Shown: positions 24,583-35,743, numbered from the stretch's first letter. The stretch: DNA of 64,000 nt from Phenylobacterium sp. (GCF_016124325.1 NZ_WGNY01000003.1:1-64000), one strand, 5' to 3'. Made by a program: numbers and translations. The notes: generated by a model not told the origin, from the letters alone.

Positions 24583-26388
24583 TCAGCGGCCGGCTTCCAG
24601 GGCTTCGCGGCGGCTCTCCAGGTCGAGCCACTCCTCCTCGGCCGCGGCGAGCTGATCGCGGGCGGCGTCGAGCGCGCGGGTGTAGCGATCGAAGGCGGCG
24701 GCGTCACGCGAATAGAGCGTGGGGTCGGCCAGCGCCTGTTCCAGGGCGGCGATCTTGCCGGGCATGTCGGAGACCAGGGTTTCCAGTTCGGAGAGGCGGC
24801 GCTGATCCTTGTAGGAGAGCTTGGCGGCGGCCGGCTTGGGCGCGGGCGGCGCCGGGCGCGCGGCGGCGGCCTTGGCGGGCGCCACGACCCTGGGCGCGCC
24901 GAAGAAGCCGGGGTTCTGGGAGAGGAAGTCCTGCCAGCCGCCCGGCGTCTCGACGGCGCGGCCGGTCCCGTCGAGGCCGATGGTGGAGGTGGCCAGCCGG
25001 TCGATGAAGTCGCGGTCGTGGCTGACCAGGATCAGGGTGCCGTCGTAGTCGGCCAGCAGGTCCTCGAGCAGGTCCAGCGTGTCCATGTCGAGGTCGTTGG
25101 TGGGCTCGTCCAGCACCATGACGTTGGCCGGGCGGGCGAGCGCGCGGGCCAGCAGCAGGCGGTTGCGCTCGCCGCCCGACAGGCTGCGCACCGGCTGGCG
25201 CAGCTGGCTGTCCTTGAACAGGAAGTCCTTGGCGTAGGCGTTCACGTGCTTGGGGTGGCCGCGCACCATGACGTGGTCGCCGCCCTCCGGCAGCAGCACG
25301 TCCTTCAGCGTCATGTCGGGCGCCAGGGTCGCGCGCGCCTGGTCGATGTAGTTGACGGTGAGGTTGGTCCCCAGCTTCACCGAGCCGGCGTCGGGCTCAA
25401 GCTCGCCCAGCAGGATCTTCACCAGCGTGGTCTTGCCCGCGCCGTTGGGCCCGACGATCGCCACCCGGTCGCCGCGCAGGATGCGGGTGGAGAAGGCCTT
25501 CAGGATCGTGCGCTGGCCGAACGCCTTGGAGATCCCCTTGGCCTCGACCACCCGCTGGCCGGACACGCCCGAGCTGGCGAGGCCCATGTTGAGCGACCCT
25601 TGCGCCTCCTTCAGCCGGTCGGCCTTGGCCTGGCGCATGGAGTCCAGCCGGCGGCGGCGGCCCTCGTTGCGGGCCCGGCGGGCGGTGACGCCGCGGGCCA
25701 GCCAGTGCTGCTCGCGCTCGATGGCGCGGGCGAGGCGGCGGGCCTCCTCGGCTTCCTGGGCCTCGATCTTCTCGACCCAGCCGTCGAACTCGCCGAAGCC
25801 GGCGTCGAGGCGGCGCACCTGGCGGTATTCCAGCCAGAAGCAGCGCTGGGTCACGCGCTCCAGGAACGCCCGGTCGTGGCTGACGATCAGGGCGGCGGCG
25901 CGGCAGGCGGCGATCTCGGCCTCCAGCGTCTCGATCGCCAGGATGTCGAGGTGGTTGGTGGGCTCGTCCAGCAGGATGACGTCGGGGTCCTCGGCGAACG
26001 CCTTGGCGAGCGCCGCCCGCCGTCGCTCGCCGCCGGAGAGGCCGGTCGTGGACTTGGCCGGGTCCATGCCGAAGTCCGACAGCGCCGCCTCGGCCCGGTG
26101 AGGCTCGGCCCCGCCCGAGACCGCGTGGTCGAGCACGGTGGCGCCGGTGAGGTCCGGCTCCTGGGGCACATAGGCGATGCGCGCGCCGGGCGTGACGGTC
26201 CGCTCGCCCGCGTCGGGGTCCGTGAGGCCGGCCAGGATGCGCAGCAGTGTCGACTTGCCCGCGCCGTTGCGGCCGACGAGGCAGGCGCGCGTGCGCGCCT
26301 CCAGCGCCAGGTCGACGCCGTCGAACAGCATCAGGGGACCATCCGCCAGCCGGACGTCCTTCAAAGCCAGGATCGGCGCTCTGCTCAT
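24583..26388 (-). CDS. ABC-F family ATPase (Uup-like)
   Basis: Two ABC domains (GRNGAGKSTLLRIL and GPNGAGKTTLVKIL), two LSGGE signatures, LLDEPTNHLD / VLDEPTNDLD, C-terminal coiled coil. Confidence 0.93.
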   Translation of the reverse strand: MSRAPILALKDVRLADGPLMLFDGVDLALEARTRACLVGRNGAGKSTLLRILAGLTDPDAGERTVTPGARIAYVPQEPDLTGATVLDHAVSGGAEPHRAEAALSDFGMDPAKSTTGLSGGERRRAALAKAFAEDPDVILLDEPTNHLDILAIETLEAEIAACRAAALIVSHDRAFLERVTQRCFWLEYRQVRRLDAGFGEFDGWVEKIEAQEAEEARRLARAIEREQHWLARGVTARRARNEGRRRRLDSMRQAKADRLKEAQGSLNMGLASSGVSGQRVVEAKGISKAFGQRTILKAFSTRILRGDRVAIVGPNGAGKTTLVKILLGELEPDAGSVKLGTNLTVNYIDQARATLAPDMTLKDVLLPEGGDHVMVRGHPKHVNAYAKDFLFKDSQLRQPVRSLSGGERNRLLLARALARPANVMVLDEPTNDLDMDTLDLLEDLLADYDGTLILVSHDRDFIDRLATSTIGLDGTGRAVETPGGWQDFLSQNPGFFGAPRVVAPAKAAAARPAPPAPKPAAAKLSYKDQRRLSELETLVSDMPGKIAALEQALADPTLYSRDAAAFDRYTRALDAARDQLAAAEEEWLDLESRREALEAGR

Positions 26389-26434
26389 GGAGGCGCTGAC
26401 ATAGAGGGACGGCGCGCGCGAAGCCACCCCAGTT

Positions 26435-26559
26435 GTCATGGCCGGGCGAGTCCCGGCCATCCAGACGCACGGGATGGCCCAGGCTCCCGCTGCGGCTCCG
26501 TCGTGGCCCATTCTGATCGGTCGGCGTGTCTGGGTGGCCGGGACAAGCCCGGCCATGAC
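26435..26559. repeat. ~125-bp intergenic element with ~34-bp imperfect terminal inverted repeats
   Basis: Left gtcatggccgggcgagtcccggccatccagacgc; right gcgtgtctgggtggccgggacaagcccggccatgac (inverted, near identical). Confidence 0.55.
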
Positions 26560-26618
26560 GGAAGGAGGGATGCAAGTTCGCGCTTCTGTTGGCGGCCGCG
26601 CGGGCCTACATCCGCCCG

Positions 26619-27083
26619 ATGCCCGGCGAACCCTTCTGGCGGCGCAAGACCCTGGCGCAGATGACCGTCCGCGAATGGGAGAGCCTGTGCGACGGTTGCG
26701 GGCTCTGCTGCCTGGTGCGCTTCGAGGACGAGGTGACCGACGAAATCATCCCGACCCGGGTGCACTGCAAGCTGTTCGACGCCGAGCTCTGCCAGTGCTC
26801 GAACTACGCCGAGCGCCACCGCCACGTGCCCGACTGCATCAAGCTGACGCCGCACAACATCGAGGCGCTGGAATGGATGCCGAAGAGCTGCGCCTACCGC
26901 CGGCTGCACGAGGGCCGCGACCTGGCGGACTGGCACCCGCTGATCTCGGGCGACCCGGAGAGCGTGCACCGGGCCGGAATCTCGGTGCGCGGCCAGACGA
27001 TCAGCGAAGAGGCGCTCTCCGATCCTGAGGACGCGCTGGACTTCGCCGCCTGGGACCTGCTGGCCGAGCGGGGGGACGACTAG
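26619..27083 (+). CDS. YcgN family cysteine cluster protein
   Basis: CDGCGLCCLVRFEDEVTDEI...CKLFDAELCQCSNYAERHRHVPDCIKLTP...WMPKSCAYRRL. Confidence 0.92.
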   Translation: MPGEPFWRRKTLAQMTVREWESLCDGCGLCCLVRFEDEVTDEIIPTRVHCKLFDAELCQCSNYAERHRHVPDCIKLTPHNIEALEWMPKSCAYRRLHEGRDLADWHPLISGDPESVHRAGISVRGQTISEEALSDPEDALDFAAWDLLAERGDD

Positions 27084-27499
27084 ACCGCGGCCGGCGCGGG
27101 GCGGTCGAACCGGTTCTCACCCTTCTGGCCCGGCAGGACGCCGAGGGCGATCACGAAGCCCAGCTCGACGACGAGGCCCACGATCGAGATCAAGCCGACC
27201 GCCGTCTCGCCGAGGCCGGACGCGAAGCCGAATTCCGGCATGGCGGCGACAAGGCAAGCCGTGAACACGAGCGTCGGCAGGGCCTGCCACCATCCCGATC
27301 GGCCGAGGTCGTGAAGGCGCCGCGCCGTAACGCACACGCCCATCCACGATAGGAGCAGGTCGGTGGCCGCAGAGGCGCTGCCGAGGACGACCGAACAGAG
27401 CCAGCCCACGGCGATCAGCGCCACCAGCACCAGCCAGTACGCCTTTCGGTCCGCGCGGCCCGCGACCCACAGGAGTTGCTTCCAATCGAAATTCCCCAC
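27080..27499 (-). CDS. DUF805 domain-containing membrane protein
   Basis: GRADRKAYWLVLV...RRLHDLGRSGWWQALP motif of DUF805. Confidence 0.85.
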   Translation of the reverse strand: MGNFDWKQLLWVAGRADRKAYWLVLVALIAVGWLCSVVLGSASAATDLLLSWMGVCVTARRLHDLGRSGWWQALPTLVFTACLVAAMPEFGFASGLGETAVGLISIVGLVVELGFVIALGVLPGQKGENRFDRPAPAAV

Positions 27500-27552
27500 G
27501 ACGTCTCCTTGGTTTTATCGAACAAAACCAGAACTCAGGGCGATCGGCAACA

Positions 27553-27570
27553 TGTGATAAATTTATCACA
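27553..27570. promoter_or_regulatory. 18-bp perfect palindrome TGTGATAAATTTATCACA
   Basis: Located between divergent DUF805 and dnaJ-like genes. Confidence 0.5.
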
Positions 27571-27637
27571 CACACCCTTGCGTGACGGAACCGCCCCGCC
27601 AATCTAGTAGTCAGGTTCAGGGCATGGTCTCTCAAGG

Positions 27638-28591
27638 ATGATTTCGAGCTTGGCGCGCGACCCCTATCAGGAGCTGGGCGTTTCCCGCACGGCGAGCGCG
27701 GACGAGATCCGCAAGGCGTTCCGCAAGCTCGCCAAGGAAAACCATCCCGACACCAACCCCGGCAACAAGGCCGCCGAGGAGCGCTTCAAGCGCGTGAGCG
27801 CGGCGTTCGACATCGTGGGCGACGCCGAGAAGCGCAAGAAGTTCGACGCCGGCGAGATCGACGCCGACGGGCGCGAACGCTTCTCCGGCGGCCCGTGGGG
27901 CCCCGGCCAGGGCCCGGGCGGCTTCGGCGGCCAGGGCGGACGCGGCGGCGGCTTCCGCACCGAGAGCTACGAGGGCGTCGACCTGGGCGACATCCTGGGC
28001 GAGATGTTCGGCGGCGGACGCCAGGGCGGGCGGCCCGGCGGCATGGGCGGCGGCTTCGGCGGCTTTTCCCAGCGCGGCGCCGACGTGCGCGCGAAGATCG
28101 AAATCGACCTCGAGGACGCGATCAAGGGCGGCAAGCAGCGGATCGCCTTCTCCGATGGCCGCGCCATCGACATCACCATCCCCAAGGGCGCCCAGGACGG
28201 CCAGACCCTGCGGCTGAAGGGCCAGGGCCAGCAGGGCCGCTCGGCGCCCGGCGACGCCTTCATCGAGATCGCCATCCGGCCGCACCCGGTGTTCCGCCAG
28301 GAGGGCGGGGCGCTGGTGATGGACGTGCCGGTGACCTTCTACGACGCGGTGCTGGGCGGGAAGGTCGAGGCGCCGACCCCCGACGGGCCGGTGACCCTGA
28401 CGGTGCCCAAGGGCGCCAACTCCGGCTCGCGCCTGCGCCTGAAGGGCCGGGGGCTGGCCGACGGCAAGGGCCACCGCGGCGACCTGTTCGCGCGCCTGGT
28501 GGTGGTGCTGCCCGACAGTCCCGATGCGGCGCTGGAAGCCTTCGCCGAGGAGCAGAGGGCCAAGCGGCCCTACGACCCCAAGCGGCGGTAG
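27638..28591 (+). CDS. DnaJ C-terminal domain-containing protein (CbpA-like)
   Basis: J domain DPYQELGVSRTASADEIRKAFRKLAKENHPDTNPGNKAAEERFKRVSAAFDIVGD with HPD; Gly-rich linker; CTD. Confidence 0.93.
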   Translation: MISSLARDPYQELGVSRTASADEIRKAFRKLAKENHPDTNPGNKAAEERFKRVSAAFDIVGDAEKRKKFDAGEIDADGRERFSGGPWGPGQGPGGFGGQGGRGGGFRTESYEGVDLGDILGEMFGGGRQGGRPGGMGGGFGGFSQRGADVRAKIEIDLEDAIKGGKQRIAFSDGRAIDITIPKGAQDGQTLRLKGQGQQGRSAPGDAFIEIAIRPHPVFRQEGGALVMDVPVTFYDAVLGGKVEAPTPDGPVTLTVPKGANSGSRLRLKGRGLADGKGHRGDLFARLVVVLPDSPDAALEAFAEEQRAKRPYDPKRR

Positions 28592-28661
28592 CGCCGTTCC
28601 TAACGTCCGGTAAGATCGGCGTTCAGCGCCGGTTCAGTCCGCCGCGCCTAGGACGGGAACC

Positions 28662-28982
28662 ATGAAGCGCCTCTTCGCCATAGCCGTGCTGGCCGCGATC
28701 GCCGCGACGCCGGTCGCCGTGGCGGCGCAGGACAACGGCCGCCCCGTTCTGGGCGCCGGTCGGGGCGACCAGGACCGGGCCCGGGAGGCGCGCGGGCGCC
28801 AGATGCCGCTGTCGCGCGTTCTGGCCATGCTTTCGTCGCGCTATCCGGGGCGGCACCTGAACACCACCATGGGCGACAGCGGCGGCCGGCCCGCCTATTT
28901 CGTCCAGTGGCAGATGGCCGACGGCCGCGTCGTGGTGTTCGTGGTCGATGCCGAGTCCGGGCAGGTGGTGGGGCGCCAGTAG
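28662..28982 (+). CDS. PepSY-domain-like exported protein
   Basis: Signal peptide; PLSRVLAMLSSRYPGRHLNTTMGDSGGRPAYFVQWQMADGRVVVFVVDAESGQVV; upstream of an RR/HK pair. Confidence 0.75.
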   Translation: MKRLFAIAVLAAIAATPVAVAAQDNGRPVLGAGRGDQDRAREARGRQMPLSRVLAMLSSRYPGRHLNTTMGDSGGRPAYFVQWQMADGRVVVFVVDAESGQVVGRQ

Positions 28983-29013
28983 ACGGTATTTGCGAGAAGG
29001 AAAGGACGCCGAG

Positions 29014-29706
29014 GTGCGTATCCTGCTTGTTGAAGACGATCCCGATCTGTCGCGCCAGCTCAAGGCGGCGCTGGCCGACGCGGGCTATGCGGTGGACCAC
29101 GCCCCCGACGGCGAGGAGGCCCAGTTCCTGGGCGAGACCGAGCCCTACGACGCCGTGATCCTCGACCTGGGCCTGCCGAAGGTGGACGGGGTGTCGGTGC
29201 TGGAGCGCTGGCGGCGCGACAACATCGCCACGCCGGTGCTGATCCTCACCGCCCGCGGCGCCTGGAGCGAGAAGGTGGCGGGCTTCGACGCCGGGGCCGA
29301 CGACTACCTGACCAAGCCCTTCCACACCGAAGAGCTGCTGGCGCGGCTGCGGGCGCTGCTGCGCCGCTCGGCGGGCCATGCGACGCCGAACCTGGCGTGC
29401 GGCGGACTTCGGCTGGATCCCCGCGCGGCGCGCGCCAGCGTCAACGGCGAGCCCCTGCGGCTCACCTCGCTGGAGTACCGGCTGCTGCACTATCTGATGA
29501 TGCACCAGGGCCGGGTGATCAGCCGGACCGAACTGGTCGAGCACCTCTACGACCAGGACTTCGACCGCGACTCCAACACCATCGAGGTGTTCATCGGCCG
29601 CGTGCGCAAGAAGATCGGAGCCGATCGGATCGAGACGGTTCGGGGCCTGGGCTATCGCCTGACCTGCCCGGCCGACGAGGTCGAGGCCGGCGCCGCCCAG
29701 CCGTGA
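29014..29706 (+). CDS. OmpR/PhoP-family response regulator
   Basis: GTG start; receiver ILLVEDDPDLSRQLKAAL...VILDLGLPKVDG...LTAR...LTKPF; winged-helix output TSLEYRLLHYLMMHQGRVISRTELVEHLY. Confidence 0.93.
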   Translation: MRILLVEDDPDLSRQLKAALADAGYAVDHAPDGEEAQFLGETEPYDAVILDLGLPKVDGVSVLERWRRDNIATPVLILTARGAWSEKVAGFDAGADDYLTKPFHTEELLARLRALLRRSAGHATPNLACGGLRLDPRAARASVNGEPLRLTSLEYRLLHYLMMHQGRVISRTELVEHLYDQDFDRDSNTIEVFIGRVRKKIGADRIETVRGLGYRLTCPADEVEAGAAQP

Positions 29707-29760
29707 TCGGGCCAGCCGTGAGCGGGCCAGCCGTGAACGGGCCGACCGTGATCGGGGCGC
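29701..29760 (+). repeat. 4 x 15-bp tandem repeat (CCGTGANCGGGCCAG)
   Basis: ccgtgatcgggccag / ccgtgagcgggccag / ccgtgaacgggccga / ccgtgatcggggcgc. Confidence 0.85.
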
Positions 29761-29765
29761 GGTGA
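29703..29765 (+). CDS. possible 20-aa coupled mini-ORF encoded by the tandem repeat
   Basis: GTG ATC GGG CCA GCC ... CGG TGA = VIGPAVSGPAVNGPTVIGAR; GTGA overlaps with both the upstream RR stop and the downstream HK start. Confidence 0.3.
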   Translation: MIGPAVSGPAVNGPTVIGAR

Positions 29766-31159
29766 GCCTGCTGGAGGGACTGCGCCGCCCCTCCCTGGCC
29801 CGACGGCTGGTGCTGCTGGCCGTCGGCTGGAGCTTCGCGGCCCTGGTGATCTCGGCGGTGGTGCTGGCGCTGCTGTTCCAGCAGGCGGCGTTGCGGCGCT
29901 TCGACGCCACCCTCTCGGACCTGATCGACAACCTGATCGCCGGCACGACGATCGAGAATGGCGAGGTGATCGCCCCCGCGCTCACCGACCTGCGGGCGCT
30001 CCGGGCGCTGTCCGGCCGCTACTGGGAGATCGCCGAGCCGGCCGCGGACGGCCGCGTGCGCGCCATCGACGGCCTGACATCGCGCTCGCTGTTCGACGCC
30101 GAGCTGGCCACGCCGCCGGACCTGGCGCAGCGCCTGAAGGCCGATCCGGCCAGGCCCGTCGCCTATGACGCCGCCGGCCCGCAGCCCGGCGAACACGTCC
30201 GCGTGCTGGCCCGCTGGACCACCTTCTACGGACGCGCGACGCCGGTGATCTTCATGGCCGCCGAGGACCGCTCGCCGATCGACCGCGAGGTGCGCAACTT
30301 CGTCACCGCCACCGCCATCGCCTTCCTGATCCTGGGCCTGGGCCTGATCGCCGCCGTGGTCGTGCAGGTGCGCGTGGGTCTCCAGCCCCTGTTCCGCCTG
30401 CGCCACGAGGTGGCCGACGTGCGCCGGGGCAAGGCCGAGCGGCTGTCGGGCGCCTATCCGTCGGAACTGCGTCCGCTGACCGACGAGCTGAACGCCCTGG
30501 TGGCCCACAACCAGGAGACCGTCGAGCGCCAGCGCACCCATGTCGGCAACCTGGCCCACGCGCTGAAGACCCCGATCTCGGTGATGGTCACCGAGGCCGC
30601 CCAGCGCCCCGGCCCGCTGGCCGAGCTGGTCACGCGCCAGACCGAGGTGATGCGCCAGCAGGTGGACCACCACCTGCGCCGCGCCCGGGCGGCGGCGAGA
30701 TCCCAGGGCCAGGGCGAACGGACCTCGGTGCCGGAGGTGCTGGACGAACTGTCGCGCACCCTGGAGCGCATCTTCCGCGACAAGGGCGTGACCATCGACT
30801 GGGACGCGCCCGACGACCTCTTCTTCCAGGGCGAGCGGCAGGACTTCATGGAGATCGCCGGCAACGCCATGGAGAACGCGGGCAAGTGGTGCCGCGGCCG
30901 GGTGCGGGTGCGGGCCGACGCGGCCGGCCCGGAGCGCCTGCGCCTGACGGTTGAGGACGACGGGCCGGGCCTGCCGCCCGAGCAGTGGGACGAAGTGATC
31001 CGGCGCGGCGCCCGGCTGGACGAGAACGCGCCGGGCTCGGGGCTGGGCCTCTCGATCATCGACGAGCTGGCGCGCGCCTATCGCGGCGCGCTGACCCTGG
31101 GCGCCTCGCCGCTGGGCGGATTGCTGGTCGGTGTCGAATTGCCGCGGGCGGGCGCTTGA
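29762..31159 (+). CDS. sensor histidine kinase (PhoQ-like)
   Basis: GTG start; two TM segments; NLAHALKTPISVMVTEA; HATPase motifs NAMENAGKW, GSGLGLSI. Confidence 0.9.
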   Translation: MSLLEGLRRPSLARRLVLLAVGWSFAALVISAVVLALLFQQAALRRFDATLSDLIDNLIAGTTIENGEVIAPALTDLRALRALSGRYWEIAEPAADGRVRAIDGLTSRSLFDAELATPPDLAQRLKADPARPVAYDAAGPQPGEHVRVLARWTTFYGRATPVIFMAAEDRSPIDREVRNFVTATAIAFLILGLGLIAAVVVQVRVGLQPLFRLRHEVADVRRGKAERLSGAYPSELRPLTDELNALVAHNQETVERQRTHVGNLAHALKTPISVMVTEAAQRPGPLAELVTRQTEVMRQQVDHHLRRARAAARSQGQGERTSVPEVLDELSRTLERIFRDKGVTIDWDAPDDLFFQGERQDFMEIAGNAMENAGKWCRGRVRVRADAAGPERLRLTVEDDGPGLPPEQWDEVIRRGARLDENAPGSGLGLSIIDELARAYRGALTLGASPLGGLLVGVELPRAGA

Positions 31160-31239
31160 AATCTCAGGTTTCTTAAACCCTTAACTCGCGATCGACCATT
31201 CTGGGCGACGAACGGCGTTCGACCGGGAATCGGAGACCT

Positions 31240-32607
31240 ATGGCCGCTCTGCCCGAGCGCAAGATCGAGATCGTCCGGATGCTCGTATCGTCGGCGCCCG
31301 ACAAGGTCGTGGGGAGCCTGCAGCAAGCTCTGTCCGGGACGTCGGACTCCAGCGCGCTGGGCAGCGTTCGCCGTCTGGTTGAGGACGAGGTGGCCGAGCG
31401 CACCCTGCGCAACCGGATCCTGGCGCCCGTCGTGGCCATGTTCGAAGGCGACGGCGACGATCCGCACGCCCTGACCTTCCCGGCGCGGGCCCTGCCGCCC
31501 CTGTGGCGCGGCCTCCGGGCCACCGAGGAGGCGACGATCGAGGAGGCGCGCGCCGCGCTGGAGGACCAGGAACGTCCCCAACTCCTGACCGAAGTGCTGG
31601 AGAAGCTCACGCAGTCCGCCGCGCAGGGGATCCGCGACCGCGAGGTCGAAGGCTACCGCGTCGCCGCCGAGGCCTGCGACGCGGCCAAACCCTCCGGGAG
31701 CGAGGCGCTGGCGGGCTGCCTCGACATCGCCCCGATCGTCCGGCGCGCGTCCGACCGCATGAGCGAATGGCTGACCCACCAGGGCAGCGAGACGACCGCC
31801 GCCGCGCGCCTGGCCTTCAAGGACGCCGTGCAGGTGGCCGACGACGCCGGCCCGCGCTTCTTCCAGATGCTGGCCGCCCAGCTGCCGCGCCGCTGGATGG
31901 TGCTGCGGATCATCTCGGCGGTGATGGACAAGCCCACCGAACGCTATCTCGCCGATTCCGAACTGGGCGGCTTCGCAGAGAAGGTGCTGGACGACGTGGA
32001 CGGCCTGCTCCACCGCGTCGCCCACCTCGACGTGGACGCTGGCCCCGAGGCCGGGCGCGAGGCGGCTTCGTTCGTCGAACTGGCGGTGCAGCAGGTCCAC
32101 GCGCTGGAGGACAGCATCGACCTGAAGCGGGATCATGGCTGGGGCCAGCGCATCCACAAGCAGCGGACGGAGCTGGCCGGCATCGTCGAACGCCGCCTGC
32201 GCGCCGCCGAGAAGGCCGCCATCGAAGCCTTGCCGATGCAGCGGCAGCGGGCGCACAAGGCCGCCCGGCTCGCGCCGTGCCTCGACGATCCGCCCGAACC
32301 CCGCCTGCGGGCGCGCGCGATGACGCTGCTGACCTTCGCCGACGCGGTGCAGATGACGGCCAACTATGGCGGCTTCGCCTCGGCGCGCGCCAAGCTGATC
32401 GAAGACCTGGGCGAGTACGTCGACCACTATGTGGAGGAAGTCGTCGACCGCGTCCGTCTGGACGAGGCGCCCGACCGCGACATCGCCGCCGACTATCTGA
32501 AGGCGGCGGCCGACTTCAGCCAGCTGCTGCGCGGGCCCAAGGCGGGCGACCTGGTGCGCCGCCGCGCGCACGCGGCGCTGCATCCCGAAGCGTCGCAGGC
32601 GGGGTAG
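31240..32607 (+). CDS. hypothetical protein
   Basis: 455-aa frame MAALPERKIEIVRMLVSSAPDKVVGSLQQALSG...; no recognised family. Confidence 0.65.
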   Translation: MAALPERKIEIVRMLVSSAPDKVVGSLQQALSGTSDSSALGSVRRLVEDEVAERTLRNRILAPVVAMFEGDGDDPHALTFPARALPPLWRGLRATEEATIEEARAALEDQERPQLLTEVLEKLTQSAAQGIRDREVEGYRVAAEACDAAKPSGSEALAGCLDIAPIVRRASDRMSEWLTHQGSETTAAARLAFKDAVQVADDAGPRFFQMLAAQLPRRWMVLRIISAVMDKPTERYLADSELGGFAEKVLDDVDGLLHRVAHLDVDAGPEAGREAASFVELAVQQVHALEDSIDLKRDHGWGQRIHKQRTELAGIVERRLRAAEKAAIEALPMQRQRAHKAARLAPCLDDPPEPRLRARAMTLLTFADAVQMTANYGGFASARAKLIEDLGEYVDHYVEEVVDRVRLDEAPDRDIAADYLKAAADFSQLLRGPKAGDLVRRRAHAALHPEASQAG

Positions 32608-32715
32608 CGCCGGAGAGTCTCACTCGCGGAGGCCCCGGCTTTCGGCTAAACGGCGCGGGATGCTTGCCCTTGCGGTCGCCGCGAACGGTGCGGCCGCGCC
32701 CGCGGAGCCCGTGTG

Positions 32716-33213
32716 ATGAGTCTGCTTCCCAAGTCCCGCAAGGCGCGTCGGCGCCTCACGCTCCTGGCGGTGATCGCGCCGATCGTGGCCCTGGCCGCCG
32801 GGCTGGGGCTGTGGGGCATGCGCGACTCGATCTCGTTCTTCTACACGCCGGCCCAGGCCGCCCAGGCCAAGCCCGCGCCCGGCAAGGCGATCCAACTCGG
32901 CGGGCTGGTGGCCGAGGGCTCGGTGGTGAAGCATCCCGACGGCCAGGTCGAGTTCACCGTGCGCGACAAGCTGGCCGCCGACCGCGTGGTGTTCCAGGGC
33001 GACCTGCCCGACCTGTTCCGCGAGGGCCAGGGCATCGTGGCCGAGGGCGCCTACCGCGCCGACGGCGTCTTCGTCGCCAAGCGCGTGCTGGCCAAGCACG
33101 ACGAGAAGTACATGCCCAAGGAGGTCGCCGACGCGCTGAAGGCGCAGGGCGAATGGCGCGGCGACGGCGAACCGCCGGCCTACGCCGAGACGGAGAGCGG
33201 GCGCACGCCTTGA
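32716..33213 (+). CDS. ccmE: cytochrome c maturation protein CcmE
   Basis: KSRKARRRLTLLAVIAPIVALAAGLGLWGMRDSISFFYTP...LGGLVAEGSV...FREGQGIVAEG...VLAKHDEKYMPKEV (haem-binding His). Confidence 0.93.
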   Translation: MSLLPKSRKARRRLTLLAVIAPIVALAAGLGLWGMRDSISFFYTPAQAAQAKPAPGKAIQLGGLVAEGSVVKHPDGQVEFTVRDKLAADRVVFQGDLPDLFREGQGIVAEGAYRADGVFVAKRVLAKHDEKYMPKEVADALKAQGEWRGDGEPPAYAETESGRTP

Positions 33214-33416
33214 TCCCGCGCCGCTTGACGCTCCGTCGCGACCGGTTGTCCGAAGATGAAGCGCCGTGACACGATTGCGCCTAATATTGGTCGTGAAGCC
33301 GCGCTTAGGCTGACCTAAACGTAACTTGAGAGACGTTGCACTTCGGCGCAACGGACCTAGCTTGATAGACGCCGACCGCGTGGTCGCGGAACTGGCGCCG
33401 AGGGAAACGAAGGCTG

Positions 33417-35003
<1,587 letters not shown>

Positions 35004-35071
35004 ACTCCGGACCTCGGATTCGGCGGGGCGACGACGAGGTCGCCCGGCGGCGCGCTAGAGGCGGGAGGCAT

Positions 35072-35743
35072 ATGCGGATCCTGATCGTCGAGGACGACCT
35101 GGAGGCGGCCGAAGCGATGGCGCGCGGCCTCACCGAAGCCGGCCATGATTGCGTCCGCGGGGCCGACGGCGAGGAAGGCCTGGCCGCCGCCCGCGAGGGC
35201 CAGTTCGACGTCATGGTCGTCGACCGCATGATGCCGAAGATGAACGGGGTCCAGCTGGTCGAGGCGCTGCGCCGGGAAGGCGACCGCACGCCGGTGCTGT
35301 TCCTCTCGGCGCTGGGCGAGGTCAGCGACCGGGTCGATGGCCTGCAGGCCGGCGGCGACGACTATCTGGTCAAGCCCTACGCCTTCCCCGAGCTGATCGC
35401 CCGCATCGAGGCGCTGGCCCGCCGGCGCGACACCGGTTCGGTGCAGACGCTGCTGAAGGTGGGCGACCTGGAGATGGACCTGATCGCGCGCACGGTCCAC
35501 CGCGCGGGCCAGGAGATCGACCTGCAGCCGCGGGAATTCCAGCTGCTGGAATTCATGATGCGCCACGCCGGGCAGTCGGTGACCCGGACCATGCTGCTGG
35601 AGAAGGTCTGGCACTACCACTTCGACCCGCAGACCAACGTCATCGACGTCCACATCTCGCGCCTGCGCTCGAAGATCGACAAGGGCTTCGACCGGGCCAT
35701 GCTGCAGACCGTGCGGGGCGCGGGCTACCGGCTGGACGCATAG
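35072..35743 (+). CDS. OmpR-family response regulator (FeuP-like position)
   Basis: MRILIVEDDLEAAEAMARGLTEAGHDCVRGADGEEGL...VVDRMMPKMNG...KPYAF; WHTH output domain. Confidence 0.92.
   Translation: MRILIVEDDLEAAEAMARGLTEAGHDCVRGADGEEGLAAAREGQFDVMVVDRMMPKMNGVQLVEALRREGDRTPVLFLSALGEVSDRVDGLQAGGDDYLVKPYAFPELIARIEALARRRDTGSVQTLLKVGDLEMDLIARTVHRAGQEIDLQPREFQLLEFMMRHAGQSVTRTMLLEKVWHYHFDPQTNVIDVHISRLRSKIDKGFDRAMLQTVRGAGYRLDA

Noticed and set aside
29701-29760. CRISPR array
   Set aside because: Only four 15-bp units with no spacers; it is a tandem repeat. No CRISPR array was seen anywhere in the window.
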